64,000 nucleotides of DNA from CAVRZJ01 sp964594125 (lineage in GTDB: Bacteria > Acidobacteriota > Thermoanaerobaculia > Thermoanaerobaculales > Thermoanaerobaculaceae), in the NCBI GenBank assembly GCA_964594125.1, contig CAZQLL010000010.1, forward strand, positions 1 through 64,000. The letters are read 5' to 3'. Position 1 is the first letter of the stretch, and every line of letters begins with the position of its first letter. A program made the translations under genes and the position numbers. Positions 22,972 to 33,379 of this stretch are shown in pieces. A model generated the notes under the pieces. The model made no database searches. It was not told the DNA's origin and worked only from the letters and a program-made list of their open reading frames with translations.

Positions 22972-24045
22972 TCAGGAGGTGGCGGCGATCCAGCCGCCGC
23001 CGAGCACGCGGTCGCCGTCGTAGAACACCGCCGCCTGGCCGGGCGCCGGCGACGCCACGGGCGCCCGGAACGACACGGTCGCGCCGCCGTCCTCGCCGAG
23101 CGTGACGGCGGCCGCCGCCGCAAGGTGCCGCGAGCGCACCTGCACGGCGGCGGCGAAGCTCCGCGCGCCCGGCTCGCCCAGCCAGTTCACGCCGCGCAGG
23201 CGCAGCTCCGTCTTGAGCGTCTCCTCCGCTCCTCCCACCGCAACGCGGTTGCGCGCCGGGTCGATCGCGGTGACGTAGAGCCGGCGGGCACCCGGGACGG
23301 CGATCCCCCGCCGCTGCCCGACCGTGAAGCGGTGGAACCCCGCGTGTCTCCCGAGCACGGCGCCCGCCGCGTCGACGACCTCCCCGGCGCCCGGCAGGCG
23401 GTCGCCGGCGAGCCGCTCCAGCACGTCGACGTACGATCCCCCGGCCGGCACGAAGCACACCTCCTGGCTCTCCGGGCGGCCGGCGTTGGGCAGGCCGAGC
23501 TCGGCGGCCAGCCGGCGCACCTCGGTCTTGTCGAAGTCGGCCAGCGGCAGCACCAGACGAGCGAGCTGCGTCTCCGTGAGCTCGAACAGGAAGTACGACT
23601 GGTCCTTGTCGCGGTCTGCGGCGCGGCGGAGGTGCGGCCGCCCGTCCGCCGCGCGCTCGACGCGCGCGTAATGCCCCGATGCCAGCGCGTCGGCGCCGAG
23701 CATAGGCGCGATCTCCAGTAGGCGCCCGAACTTCACCCGCGAGTTGCAGCGCGCGCAGGGTAGCGGCGTCTCGCCGCCGAGGTAGGACGCGACGAACGGC
23801 GAGAGCACCTGCTCGCCGAACGCCGCCTCGAAGTCGAGCACGTAGTGCGGCACCTGCAGCCGGCGGGCGACCTCGCGCGCGCTCTCGACATCGGCCGGCG
23901 AGCAGCAGCGCGACACCCCGAGGCCGCGGTGCGAGAGATCGGCGAGCTGCAGCGTCACCGCCACAACGTCGTGACCCTGCCGGGAGAGCAGCGCGGCGGC
24001 CACGGCGGAGTCGACGCCGCCCGAGAGCGCGACGAGGATCCTCAC
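22972..24045 (-). CDS. mnmA: tRNA-specific 2-thiouridylase MnmA
   Basis: The protein has 357 residues, normal for the family. It contains the PP-loop SGGVDS at residues 9-13, the CNSRVKFG motif with catalytic Cys100, the second catalytic Cys in SQEVCFVP (~195), GHYARVE, DKDQSYFLF and FTVGQRRGI. MnmA activates U34 of Lys, Glu and Gln tRNAs with ATP and inserts sulfur to make 2-thiouridine. Sulfur comes from a cysteine desulfurase, and such a gene is upstream in the same operon (24632-25768), a fitting partnership. It has a GTG start 16 nt after the FHA gene stop. Confidence 0.95.
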   Translation of the reverse strand: MRILVALSGGVDSAVAAALLSRQGHDVVAVTLQLADLSHRGLGVSRCCSPADVESAREVARRLQVPHYVLDFEAAFGEQVLSPFVASYLGGETPLPCARCNSRVKFGRLLEIAPMLGADALASGHYARVERAADGRPHLRRAADRDKDQSYFLFELTETQLARLVLPLADFDKTEVRRLAAELGLPNAGRPESQEVCFVPAGGSYVDVLERLAGDRLPGAGEVVDAAGAVLGRHAGFHRFTVGQRRGIAVPGARRLYVTAIDPARNRVAVGGAEETLKTELRLRGVNWLGEPGARSFAAAVQVRSRHLAAAAAVTLGEDGGATVSFRAPVASPAPGQAAVFYDGDRVLGGGWIAATS

Positions 24046-24061
24046 GCGGGCGACGCCGGCC

Positions 24062-24628
24062 TCAACTGCTGTCGCTCATCTCGGTGACGATGAACATCAA
24101 GGTCGTGGTGCCGAGGCAGAACTCCTGGTGCGCCTCGATTGGACGGGTGCTCACTCTGATGCCGTCGACGAACGTGCCGTTGGTCGACCCCAAATCGGTG
24201 ATCGTCGCCGTGTCGCCCTTGATCTCGAGCATCGCATGCCGGCGGGAGACCTCGCTGTCCTGCAGCTGGATATCGCAGTTCACGCCGCGGCCGAGGACGA
24301 CCCGCGGGCGGGTGACGGGGAAGATCTGGCCGGCGTTGGCGCCGAGAATCACCGCGAGCGAGTACCGCTTGCTCGGGGGCAGCGGCGCGAGCTCGGGCAG
24401 CGAGGATTCCTCGAGCTGGGCCCGCCCGACCTTCAGCTCCCTGGTGGTGTCCTCGGGCCTGCGCTCGCCGGCGGCGGGCTGCTGCGCGGTCGCCTCGACC
24501 GCCGGCGGCCGCAGCACCTCGAACACGCCGCCGCACCGGGAGCACTTCAGGCGTTTGCTCGCGCTGTCCCCGAAGCGGGACTCCTCATACTGGTAGCGAG
24601 CTCCGCAGGTGGGACACGAGACGATCAC
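24062..24628 (-). CDS. Zinc-ribbon and FHA domain protein
   Basis: The protein has 188 residues. Residues 1-40 form an MJ0042-type zinc ribbon with two CxxC pairs (SCPTCGARY and LKCSRCGG). After a ~45-residue linker comes a forkhead-associated domain (VVLGRGVNCDIQLQD, SEVSRRHAMLEI, DLGSTNGTFVDG), which binds phosphothreonine peptides. There are no membrane helices. It may read phosphorylation from a Ser/Thr kinase encoded elsewhere. Its location between cysteine desulfurase and mnmA (gaps of 3 and 16 nt) puts it in a sulfur-transfer operon, a pairing whose meaning is unclear. The GTG start lies directly after a TAGGAG sequence. Confidence 0.85.
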   Translation of the reverse strand: MIVSCPTCGARYQYEESRFGDSASKRLKCSRCGGVFEVLRPPAVEATAQQPAAGERRPEDTTRELKVGRAQLEESSLPELAPLPPSKRYSLAVILGANAGQIFPVTRPRVVLGRGVNCDIQLQDSEVSRRHAMLEIKGDTATITDLGSTNGTFVDGIRVSTRPIEAHQEFCLGTTTLMFIVTEMSDSS

Positions 24629-24631
24629 CTC

Positions 24632-25768
24632 CTACCCCCTTCTCCACGCCGCAGCCGCCTCCGCCAGCGCGTCGACGAACCCCAGCACGTCCGCCTCTGT
24701 GGTCTCCGGGCCGAGCGAGACGCGCAGCGAGCGCCTCGCCGCCTCGCCGCCGAACCCCATCGCCGCGACCGTTGCGCTGCCGCGCCCGGCGCCGGAGCTG
24801 CACGCTGTCCCCGAGGATACCGCAAAACCCCGGAGATCGAGAGCCGCCACCATGACGCCGCCGTCCAGCGGCGCCGGCAGTCCGATACACGAGGTGTTGG
24901 GCAGACGCGCCGCGCCGGCGCCGTACACCGTCGTTCCCGGCACCTGCGCCAGGACGGCGCGTTCGAGCGCATCGCGCAACGCCGCGGTCCCAGCCCAACG
25001 CCCCTGCTCGCGCCTGGCGACGCGCACGGCTGCCGCGAAAGCGGCGATTCCGACCACGTTCTCACTGCCGCCGCGGCGATGGCGCTCCTGCGTCCCCGGC
25101 ACGAGCGGCTCCAGCGCCCGCGTCGAGACCAGCGCCCCCGTGCCGGCGAGGCCGCCGAGCTTGTGCGCCGACAGCGTCACGACATCGGCGCCGAGCGCAC
25201 CGACGTCGAGCGCGACCCTGCCGGCCGCCTGCACGGCGTCGCACACGACTGCAGCGCCGCGGGCGCGGGCGAGCGCGGCGGCCTCGCGGACCGGCTGGAG
25301 CACCCCGGTTTCGGAGTTGGCGAGCTGCAGGCAGACGGCCGTGGCGCGTCCGGCCGCCAGCAGCGAGGCGAGGTGGTCGAGATCGACCACGCCGTCGCTG
25401 CGCACTGCCACGAAGCGCACGGAGGCGCCGCGGCGCTCCGCCTGGGACGCCGCCGCGAGCAACGAGGGGTGCTCGCTCCTCGGCAGCAGGAGCGCGCCGC
25501 CTGCAGGCGCCCCGGCGAGGAGGCCGTGGACCGCCGCCGCGTTGGCCTCGCTGCCACCCGAGGTGAACACGATCGCGTCCTGCGGGACGCCCAGCAGCGC
25601 CGCGACCTCGAGACGCGCATCCTCGACCACGTCGCGCGCCCGTCTGCCCTCCGCGTGCGCGCTCGCCGGGTTGCCCACGGGCCCGCCGAGCAGCGCCACG
25701 ACGGCCGCGGCCGCCTCGGGGAGCAGCGGCGCCCCGGCGTTCCAGTCGAGGTAGGTGCGCTCTCCCAC
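24632..25768 (-). CDS. Cysteine desulfurase (NifS/IscS family)
   Basis: The protein is a 378-residue class V aminotransferase-fold PLP enzyme. It has TYLDWNAGAPLLPEA at the N terminus, SGGSEANAAAVHG, the PLP lysine in SAHKLGGLAGTG (~202) and the catalytic cysteine in SSGTACSSGAG (~323). It takes sulfur from L-cysteine as an enzyme-bound persulfide, giving alanine. The short active-site loop with SSGTAC resembles NifS/IscS-type enzymes. Co-transcription with mnmA suggests it feeds tRNA thiolation, and possibly Fe-S assembly, though no IscU-like scaffold is nearby. The GTG start at 25768 is chosen because the fold begins four residues later; a -10 box lies 17 nt upstream. Confidence 0.92.
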   Translation of the reverse strand: MGERTYLDWNAGAPLLPEAAAAVVALLGGPVGNPASAHAEGRRARDVVEDARLEVAALLGVPQDAIVFTSGGSEANAAAVHGLLAGAPAGGALLLPRSEHPSLLAAASQAERRGASVRFVAVRSDGVVDLDHLASLLAAGRATAVCLQLANSETGVLQPVREAAALARARGAAVVCDAVQAAGRVALDVGALGADVVTLSAHKLGGLAGTGALVSTRALEPLVPGTQERHRRGGSENVVGIAAFAAAVRVARREQGRWAGTAALRDALERAVLAQVPGTTVYGAGAARLPNTSCIGLPAPLDGGVMVAALDLRGFAVSSGTACSSGAGRGSATVAAMGFGGEAARRSLRVSLGPETTEADVLGFVDALAEAAAAWRRG

Positions 25769-25785
25769 GGTTCCGTACGAGGCGG

Positions 25786-25791
25786 ATTCTA
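25786..25791 (-). promoter_or_regulatory. -10 box of the cysteine desulfurase operon (TAGAAT)
   Basis: TAGAAT on the reverse strand ends 17 nt before the GTG start at 25768. It lies 26 bp from the oppositely oriented -10 box at 25818, so two divergent promoters overlap in a 61-bp gap. Confidence 0.5.
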
Positions 25792-25817
25792 CCTCCGCCC
25801 GCGCAGCCGCCTCGTGG

Positions 25818-25823
25818 TATGGT
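25818..25823 (+). promoter_or_regulatory. -10 box of a leaderless promoter (TATGGT)
   Basis: TATGGT ends 6 nt before the GTG start of the TPR-GGDEF gene. No Shine-Dalgarno sequence is present. Confidence 0.5.
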
Positions 25824-25829
25824 GCGATC

Positions 25830-27800
25830 GTGGCCTTCGCCCCGCCCCACCCATCGGCGGCAGCGTTCCCACGGCGGCTGGCCCTGGCGATCCTGGTCCT
25901 CTTCGCCGCATGCCGCCCCCGGGGCGCTGCCGCCGAGAGCCAGACGGAGATCGAGTCCCGGCTTGCGGGAGCCACCGGCGAGGCACGGGTCGAGCTCCTC
26001 CTCGAGCTCGCCGAGGCGCACGCGTATCGCGCTCCTGACCGGGTCGTCGCGGCCGCCCAGGCGGCGCTCGATGAGGCGAACGCTCTCGGTCTGGAGCGGC
26101 ACGCCGCCCGCGCCGTGCTGCTGCGCGCCACGGGCCGCTTCCAGCTCGGCGACCTCGACGCCGCCGAGAGCGACTATCGCCAGGGGCTCGCAGAGGCCGA
26201 GAAGCTGGGCGAGGACGTCGTGATCGGAGGCAGTCTCAACGGCATCGCCGCAGTCGCGCTCAAACGCGGGGACCCCGATGCGGCGCTTCCCTACTTCACC
26301 CGAGCGATAGCGCACCTCGAGGCCGCCCGCAACGACGAGAAGCTGGCCGGGACGTACAACAACCTGTCGCTCATCTACTACGCCAAGGGCCGCTACGACC
26401 AGGCCCTCGATCACATGACCAGCGCCCTGCGCCTGTACGAGGCTTCAGGCAACGCCGCCGGCCAGGGGATCGCGCTCAACGCGATCGGGAACGTCTACAA
26501 CAAGCTCGGGGATCGCGGCAGGGCGCGCGAGCACTTCGAACGCGCCCTGGCGATCGCCGAGCGCACGGGCCACAAGCAGCTCATGGCGGGCTGCCTGGTG
26601 AACCTCGGCGAGATCCACGCCGCGCTCGCCGAATGGGACGCCGCGCTTGCCAAGCTCAATCGCGCCCTCGCCGTGGCCAGGGAGCTGGCGAGCAAGGACT
26701 ACATCTCGGTCTGCCTGAACAACATCGGCGACGTGCTGCGCGAGAAGGGGCACGCCGGGGAGGCGCTGCGCTTCTACCTCGAGTCGCTGCGCCTGTTCGA
26801 GGCGATGGACGCGCGCCCGCGCCTCGTGGTCTCGTATCTGAACATCGGCAAGCTCTACCGCACGACCGGCGACGACGCCACGGCGGAGGGCTACCTCCTC
26901 AAGTCGTTCGATCTGGCGCGCGCGGTCGGCGAGACCGGCCTGCAGAAGGACGCGGCCGAAGCGCTCGCCGCCCTTTACGAGGCGCGCGGCGACTTTCGGC
27001 GCGCGTACACGTTTCAAGCCTCGTTCAACCAGCTCAAGGAGCAGCTCTTCTCCCGGGAGAACCTCGAGAGGATCACCACGCTGCAGTCGCGCATCGACGC
27101 CGAGAAGCAGCAGCGCTCGCTCGACCTGCTGCGCAAGGAGCGCGAGATCCAAGAGCTCGAGGTGAAGCGGCAGCGCCTGTGGATCGGCCTGATCGCGCTT
27201 GCTCTGGTGGCAGCGGCCGGGATCGCCGCCATCCTCTTCCAGCGTAACCGCGAGAAGGCGCGGCTCAACGCCGAGCTGGCCAGCGCCTATGCGCGCGCCT
27301 CCGAGCTCGCCAGCCACGACCCGCTCACCGGCCTCCTCAACCGCCGCGCGGCGCTCGCCCGCATCGAGGAAGAGGCCGCTCGCAGCGCCCGCAGCGGCCG
27401 CCCGTTCGGCATCGTGATGGCCGATATCGACGATTTCAAGCTGGTCAACGACCGCCTCGGGCACGCCGCCGGCGACGCAGTGCTGCGCGAGGTGGCCGCA
27501 CTCCTTCGCTCGACGGTGCGCGCGCAGGACACTGTCGCCCGCTGGGGCGGCGAGGAGTTCCTGCTCGCCCTGCCGGAAACCTCGATCGAGGGCGCGGCGG
27601 CCGTCGCCGAAAAGCTGCGGGCCGGTGTCGCGGCCCTGCGGGTGGCGCACGCGGGCGGCGAGGCGGCGTGCACCGTCACCCTCGGCGTCAGCGCCTGCGC
27701 CGCGCCCGACCGGCTGGCTGGGGCCGTGCGCGCCGCCGACGAGGCGCTCTACGCCGGGAAGCGCGGCGGCAAGAACGCCGTCGTCCTTGCCACGGCGTGA
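25830..27800 (+). CDS. TPR sensor diguanylate cyclase
   Basis: The protein has 656 residues. The N terminus has a signal segment ending LVLFAAC, possibly a lipobox. Several tetratricopeptide repeats cover residues ~40-400 (for example YNNLSLIYYAKGRYDQALDH and CLNNIGDVLREKGHAGEALR). A coiled coil, one membrane helix (~450-472, LWIGLIALALVAAAGIAAIL) and a cytosolic GGDEF domain follow. The active-site motif is intact (ARWGGEEF) and is preceded by RAQD, five residues upstream, the RxxD inhibitory site for c-di-GMP. It should make c-di-GMP in response to a periplasmic TPR-bound signal. It is divergent from the desulfurase operon. Confidence 0.88.
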   Translation: MAFAPPHPSAAAFPRRLALAILVLFAACRPRGAAAESQTEIESRLAGATGEARVELLLELAEAHAYRAPDRVVAAAQAALDEANALGLERHAARAVLLRATGRFQLGDLDAAESDYRQGLAEAEKLGEDVVIGGSLNGIAAVALKRGDPDAALPYFTRAIAHLEAARNDEKLAGTYNNLSLIYYAKGRYDQALDHMTSALRLYEASGNAAGQGIALNAIGNVYNKLGDRGRAREHFERALAIAERTGHKQLMAGCLVNLGEIHAALAEWDAALAKLNRALAVARELASKDYISVCLNNIGDVLREKGHAGEALRFYLESLRLFEAMDARPRLVVSYLNIGKLYRTTGDDATAEGYLLKSFDLARAVGETGLQKDAAEALAALYEARGDFRRAYTFQASFNQLKEQLFSRENLERITTLQSRIDAEKQQRSLDLLRKEREIQELEVKRQRLWIGLIALALVAAAGIAAILFQRNREKARLNAELASAYARASELASHDPLTGLLNRRAALARIEEEAARSARSGRPFGIVMADIDDFKLVNDRLGHAAGDAVLREVAALLRSTVRAQDTVARWGGEEFLLALPETSIEGAAAVAEKLRAGVAALRVAHAGGEAACTVTLGVSACAAPDRLAGAVRAADEALYAGKRGGKNAVVLATA

Positions 27801-27819
27801 CGCCTCGCGCGAGCGCGGG

Positions 27820-30800
27820 CTACGCCGCCGAGGTCCGGCGCAGGATCCACAGCCCCGCGACCGCGACGAGCGCGAGGAACGCCGCGAGCCCGGCCAGGCC
27901 GAGGGTCGGGATCGGCACCTTGACCTGGAACGCGGTCGGGTCGCTGGCGCCGCCCACCGCCGGATCGTCGGTCGGGCGGTTCGACTCGTTCGTGCCCTGG
28001 CCGTCGGCGTCGCAGTGCACCGTGCCCTGGTTCGACACGGTCAGGCCGTCGGTGCCGAAGTTGATCTGGCAGTCGACGAGCAGCGTCACGGCGCCGTTGC
28101 CCGGCACCACGCCGTTCCACGACACCGTGTTCCCCACCGTGGAGATCGTGCCGGCGGTCGCCGACGAGCCCGTGATCGTGAGCTGCGGAGGAATGACGTC
28201 GGTGAACTCGTCGCCGGCGTTGTCGAACTGGTCCCACTGCGAGGCGTTCGTAAGCACGATGGTGTAGGTCAGCGGCGCCCCCGGGTAGAGGTTGCCGAGC
28301 CCCCACGGCGAGGAGAGCGACTTTGTCGCATGGACGTCGGCCGGCGAACGGACCGCGGTCGAGACGATCGGCGACGCGTTGTTGAGAGCGTTTGCGTCGT
28401 TGTCTCCGGTGACCGTGGCCGAGTTCGTGATCGTCCCGATGATGTTCGGGGCGGTGACCGACACCGTGAACTGCGCCGAGTCGCCGCCTGGCAGGCTCGC
28501 GAGGGAGCAGGTCAGAAGGCCGGGGGAGCCGACGGCCGGCGTCACGCAGCTCCATCCGGGGGCGGAGACCGCCTGGAACGGGCTGGTGAGCGTGTCGGTG
28601 ACCGTGATGCCGACCGCCAGCGTATCGTCGTTGTTGGTCACCGTCACGACGTACCCCACCGCCTGCCCGGCGTTCACCGGATCGACGGTGTCCACCTTGC
28701 CGATGGTGATGTCCGGATCGGGACCCGTCTGGTACGCCTCGAAGTAGATCTCGAGGCCGCCGTTCTCGGCCAGGCCCGGCGGCGCGACGGCCGAGGTCCA
28801 CCCCGAGAAGGCCCACCCGCCCGCCGTGGCGTTGCCGTTGTAGTCGCCGTACTTCGGACAGCCGCCGTCGGTCTGACAGGTGTAGCCGGGGTTGCAGTCG
28901 CCGTCGGAGAAGTCGCAGCGCTGGTCGAATGGATCGATGACGCCGGAGCCGTCCTTGCAGAAGCCGGCGAGCTGCGGCTGGTTCGCGCACTGCTCGGCAT
29001 CGGCCACCGCCCGCGTGCCGCACGGCCAGCCGGAGTCGCACTGCGGATCCTGGTTGATCTGGAGCGCCGTCTCGACACCGACCGCCAGCGTGGACGCGTC
29101 GACCGAGTTGCGATAGAAGTCGGTCTGATCGCTGGTCCCCGCGACGAGCGCAGCGCGGCGGTCGTACCAGGTGATGTGCACGACGCCGCCGTTGACGCTC
29201 ACCCACGGCATGAAGCGGCGCGCGGCGGCAGCGCCGCCGTTGACGGTCACCGGCGCGCTCCACGTGAGGCCGCCGTCGGTGGAACGCCGCAGCAGGATGT
29301 CCTCTCCCGAGCCGTTGCCGCTCGCATAGACGAGGAACACCCGCGACGCGTTGTTCTCGTCGACCGCCAGCATGGGCGAGGCCAGCACGTTGCCGTCGTT
29401 GCAGCGGTCGAGGCCCTCCACTGGGCAGACAACCGGCGTGTATGCGGTCGCCGTCACCGGGAAGAAAGCCTGCTGTACGAGCCCGTTGGCGCACGAGCTG
29501 AACTTGTTGACGCGGATGTTCAGATTCTGTCCGTAGACGACGTAGACAAAGCCGTCGGGGCCGACGGCGATCCTGGGCACGTCGCCGGGGTTCTCGACGG
29601 TCAGCGGCGCCGTCCAGTTCACCCCACCGTCCTGCGAGCAGACGATGGTGGGGAGCTCGCCGACGGTGAAGTTGCGCCACACGGAGTACACCTGATCGCC
29701 GCTGCCCCCGGGGTTCACCCGATCGGCCGCGATGTGCTCCTGATCGGGAAAGCAGGCGTTCGCGTCGGGCGGCTGCGGGCACGTCACGGCGTGCGAGAAC
29801 ACGGTAAACGTCTGGCCCCGGTTCGTCGACCGCGCGACGCCGGTCGAGCACCCGTACAACGGCGTGCCGCCGCACGGCGTGTTGGCGGAAATCCCCGCAT
29901 AGTAGAACGTGCCGCTCTCACCCACGGCCAGCGAGGGATCGCCGAAGTTGGCGAACGGCATCCCCGAGCTGAAGGGGAACGTCTGGCCGCCGTCGTTCGA
30001 GGTCCGCGTGGCGTTCTGCCGCGCCACGACCACGTCCTGGCCGTCGTCCGACGCGGTGATCTCGATCTCTCCCGTGCCGCCCATCACGCGCAGCGCGGCG
30101 CCGGCCGCGAGGGTATGGACGCGCGGCGCGGCGGCGCTCGCGGCGCCCGGCGGCGCCGGCGTCGCCTTGAAGAGGGAGAAGTCGCGGCGCGGAGCGGCCC
30201 GCAGCGTCTCCACCTCCTGCTCCGCCCGCGCCGGATCGCCGGGCGAGACCACCGCCGTGCCACGCCCGATCGCCGCCGCCTGCTCCAGCACCTCGGGCGG
30301 CGACGCCGGTGGGAAGAGCCCTTCGTAGCGGATCACCACGTTGCCGGCCGCGATCGCAGTCGTGGTCACGAGCGCCCGCCCCGCATCCGGCTGGCCGGGG
30401 ACCGGACGGCCCCGCCGCGGGAGGAACCCCAGGTGGGTGCGCTCCAGCGCCGGCCACCCGGCGATCGTGGTGAACGTCGGCGCGGTGGCGACCTCCGAGG
30501 CGATCTCCGCGAGCCGGGAGACCGCGCGGGCATGGTCGGCCAGGGTCTCCTGCGAGACCGTCACCCGCGGCGTCCAGGTGCTGATGACGCCGAGCGCGTC
30601 GCCCTGCGGCACCCGGTACTCGTGCAGCCGTTCCTGAGGCAGCGCCACGAGGTCGATCGTGTTGCTCGCGAATCGCGGCGCAACCGACCAGCCCTGCGGC
30701 ACGGCCACGGAGAAGTGCTCGTCGAACACCTCCATGCGGCGCTGGCCTTCCGGCGCCGCCGCGAAGCTCGCCTGAGCCACCGCCGCGAGGAACGCGACCA

Positions 30801-30840
30801 TGATCGAACACCTGGAAGCCACTGGTCGATCGCAGGACAT
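27820..30840 (-). CDS. Large secreted Asp-box protein with IPTL-CTERM sorting signal
   Basis: The protein has 1006 residues. An N-terminal signal peptide (FLAAVAQASFAAA) is followed by a ~130-residue domain (FDEHFSVAVPQGWSV). A sialidase-type propeller region follows, carrying at least four Asp-box motifs (SNDGGQTF, STNRGQTF, SQDGGVNW, STDGGLTW) across ~280-480. Two DUF11-like beta domains lie at ~705-950. The C terminus (IPTLGLAGLAAFLALVAVAG, then LRR) matches the IPTL-CTERM signal, handled by exosortase H-type enzymes in other bacteria. It is therefore probably a cell-surface or secreted adhesin or glycan-binding protein; no catalytic residues can be assigned. GGGGGAGAG precedes the ATG. 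Confidence 0.85.
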   Translation of the reverse strand: MSCDRPVASRCSIMVAFLAAVAQASFAAAPEGQRRMEVFDEHFSVAVPQGWSVAPRFASNTIDLVALPQERLHEYRVPQGDALGVISTWTPRVTVSQETLADHARAVSRLAEIASEVATAPTFTTIAGWPALERTHLGFLPRRGRPVPGQPDAGRALVTTTAIAAGNVVIRYEGLFPPASPPEVLEQAAAIGRGTAVVSPGDPARAEQEVETLRAAPRRDFSLFKATPAPPGAASAAAPRVHTLAAGAALRVMGGTGEIEITASDDGQDVVVARQNATRTSNDGGQTFPFSSGMPFANFGDPSLAVGESGTFYYAGISANTPCGGTPLYGCSTGVARSTNRGQTFTVFSHAVTCPQPPDANACFPDQEHIAADRVNPGGSGDQVYSVWRNFTVGELPTIVCSQDGGVNWTAPLTVENPGDVPRIAVGPDGFVYVVYGQNLNIRVNKFSSCANGLVQQAFFPVTATAYTPVVCPVEGLDRCNDGNVLASPMLAVDENNASRVFLVYASGNGSGEDILLRRSTDGGLTWSAPVTVNGGAAAARRFMPWVSVNGGVVHITWYDRRAALVAGTSDQTDFYRNSVDASTLAVGVETALQINQDPQCDSGWPCGTRAVADAEQCANQPQLAGFCKDGSGVIDPFDQRCDFSDGDCNPGYTCQTDGGCPKYGDYNGNATAGGWAFSGWTSAVAPPGLAENGGLEIYFEAYQTGPDPDITIGKVDTVDPVNAGQAVGYVVTVTNNDDTLAVGITVTDTLTSPFQAVSAPGWSCVTPAVGSPGLLTCSLASLPGGDSAQFTVSVTAPNIIGTITNSATVTGDNDANALNNASPIVSTAVRSPADVHATKSLSSPWGLGNLYPGAPLTYTIVLTNASQWDQFDNAGDEFTDVIPPQLTITGSSATAGTISTVGNTVSWNGVVPGNGAVTLLVDCQINFGTDGLTVSNQGTVHCDADGQGTNESNRPTDDPAVGGASDPTAFQVKVPIPTLGLAGLAAFLALVAVAGLWILRRTSAA

Positions 30841-30962
30841 CTCTCCCCCCTTTCCGCTCTCGTCGAGCTGCCCCGTGCGCCAGCTTCGCGCGGGCGACGA
30901 TCCACGGAGACGCTCCCCGCCGGCAGGTGCGAACGCGAGCTCGTACCGCTGATGCTCCTGTG

Positions 30963-30968
30963 ATTCTA
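30963..30968 (-). promoter_or_regulatory. -10 box of the Asp-box protein gene (TAGAAT)
   Basis: TAGAAT on the reverse strand lies in a rare AT-rich patch and predicts a leader of about 115 nt before the ATG at 30840. The remainder of the 272-bp gap to dnaB shows nothing else I can name. Confidence 0.4.
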
Positions 30969-31099
30969 CTAGATTCGGCCGCGTGGGCAGTAATCCCCGT
31001 CACAGCCGGCATGACTGCGGATGCACGCCGCCGGGGCTGACCCCGGAGCGACCCCGCCACAATGGCCGCCGGCGGCGCGGCCGGAACCGGGCTCCGTGC

Positions 31100-31105
31100 T
31101 AGCAT
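31100..31105 (+). promoter_or_regulatory. -10 box of the dnaB operon (TAGCAT)
   Basis: TAGCAT ends 7 nt before the dnaB ATG with no Shine-Dalgarno sequence, indicating a leaderless mRNA for this seven-gene operon. Confidence 0.5.
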
Positions 31106-31112
31106 CGCCGCC

Positions 31113-32569
<1,457 letters not shown>

Positions 32570-32573
<4 letters not shown>

Positions 32574-33370
32574 GCGCCGCGGCGATCCCCGGGCGCCGCT
32601 GGCAGCGGTCGCTCAAGCTGGTCGGGGCCGCGAGCCTCCGCCAGCTCGAGGAGGTCGGCAGGTTCTTCTACGTCCTGCACTACACGCTGTACTGGTCGGT
32701 GCGCCGCCCGTTCGACCTGCGCGAGTGGGTGCGGCAGATGGTGCGCGTCGGCGTCGACTCGCTGCCGGTGGTGGGGCTGACGGCGATGTTCACGGGGATG
32801 GTGATGGCGCTGCAGACCTACCGCGGCTTCGAACGTTTCCACGCGGAGAGCTTCGTAGCCTCGGTGGTCTCGCTGTCGCTCACCCGCGAGCTCGCGCCGG
32901 TGCTGTCGGCGCTGATGATCGCCGGGCGCATCGGCTCGTCGCTGGCCGCCGAGCTCGGCACCATGCGGGTGACCGAGCAGATCGACGCGCTCTACGCGAT
33001 GGCGACCGAGCCGATCCAGTACCTGGTGGTGCCGCGGGTGGCGGCGACGACGCTGATGCTCCCGCCGCTGGTCGCGTGCGCAGGCGGCATCGGGATCTTC
33101 GGCGGCTACCTTGTGGCGGTCGGCCTGATGGGCGCCAACCCGGTGGTCTACTGGGAGAAGACCTTCCAGTTCCTCGACCTCAACGACGTCTTCTCCGGCC
33201 TCATCAAGGCGGCCGTGTTCGGCCTCATCCTGTCGGTGACCGGCTGCGCCAAGGGGTTCTTCACGACCGGCGGGGCGGAGGGCGTCGGGCGCGCGACCAC
33301 CCAGGCGGTGGTGATGAGCTCGCTGGTGATCCTGCTCTCCGACTTCTTCCTCACCAAGATCCTGTTCTGA
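32570..33370 (+). CDS. mlaE: MlaE-family ABC transporter permease
   Basis: This 266-residue membrane protein belongs to the MlaE/YrbE permease family. It has an N-terminal amphipathic segment, then hydrophobic helices including VVGLTAMFTGMVMALQTY, the conserved ELAPVLSALMIAGRIGSSLAAELGTM (quoted as LAPVLSALMIAGRIGSSLA), and the EQIDAL motif. With MlaF and an MCE protein it moves phospholipids between inner and outer membrane. It starts 4 bp inside dnaB and is followed by mlaF after a 9-bp gap. The direction of transport in this organism cannot be inferred from sequence. Confidence 0.93.
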
Positions 33371-33379
33371 CGCGCGACG

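Noticed and set aside
25916..25933. An 18-nt exact match to the repeat's GGGGCGCTGCCGC block
   Set aside because: It lies inside the signal-sequence region of the TPR-GGDEF gene, encodes a fitting reading frame and has none of the flanking hairpins, so it is probably chance in a GC-rich genome.
24632..26131. A longer cysteine desulfurase with a ~120-residue N-terminal extension
   Set aside because: The extension overlaps the divergent TPR-GGDEF gene and both promoters, and is low-complexity; the fold starts at the GTG at 25768.
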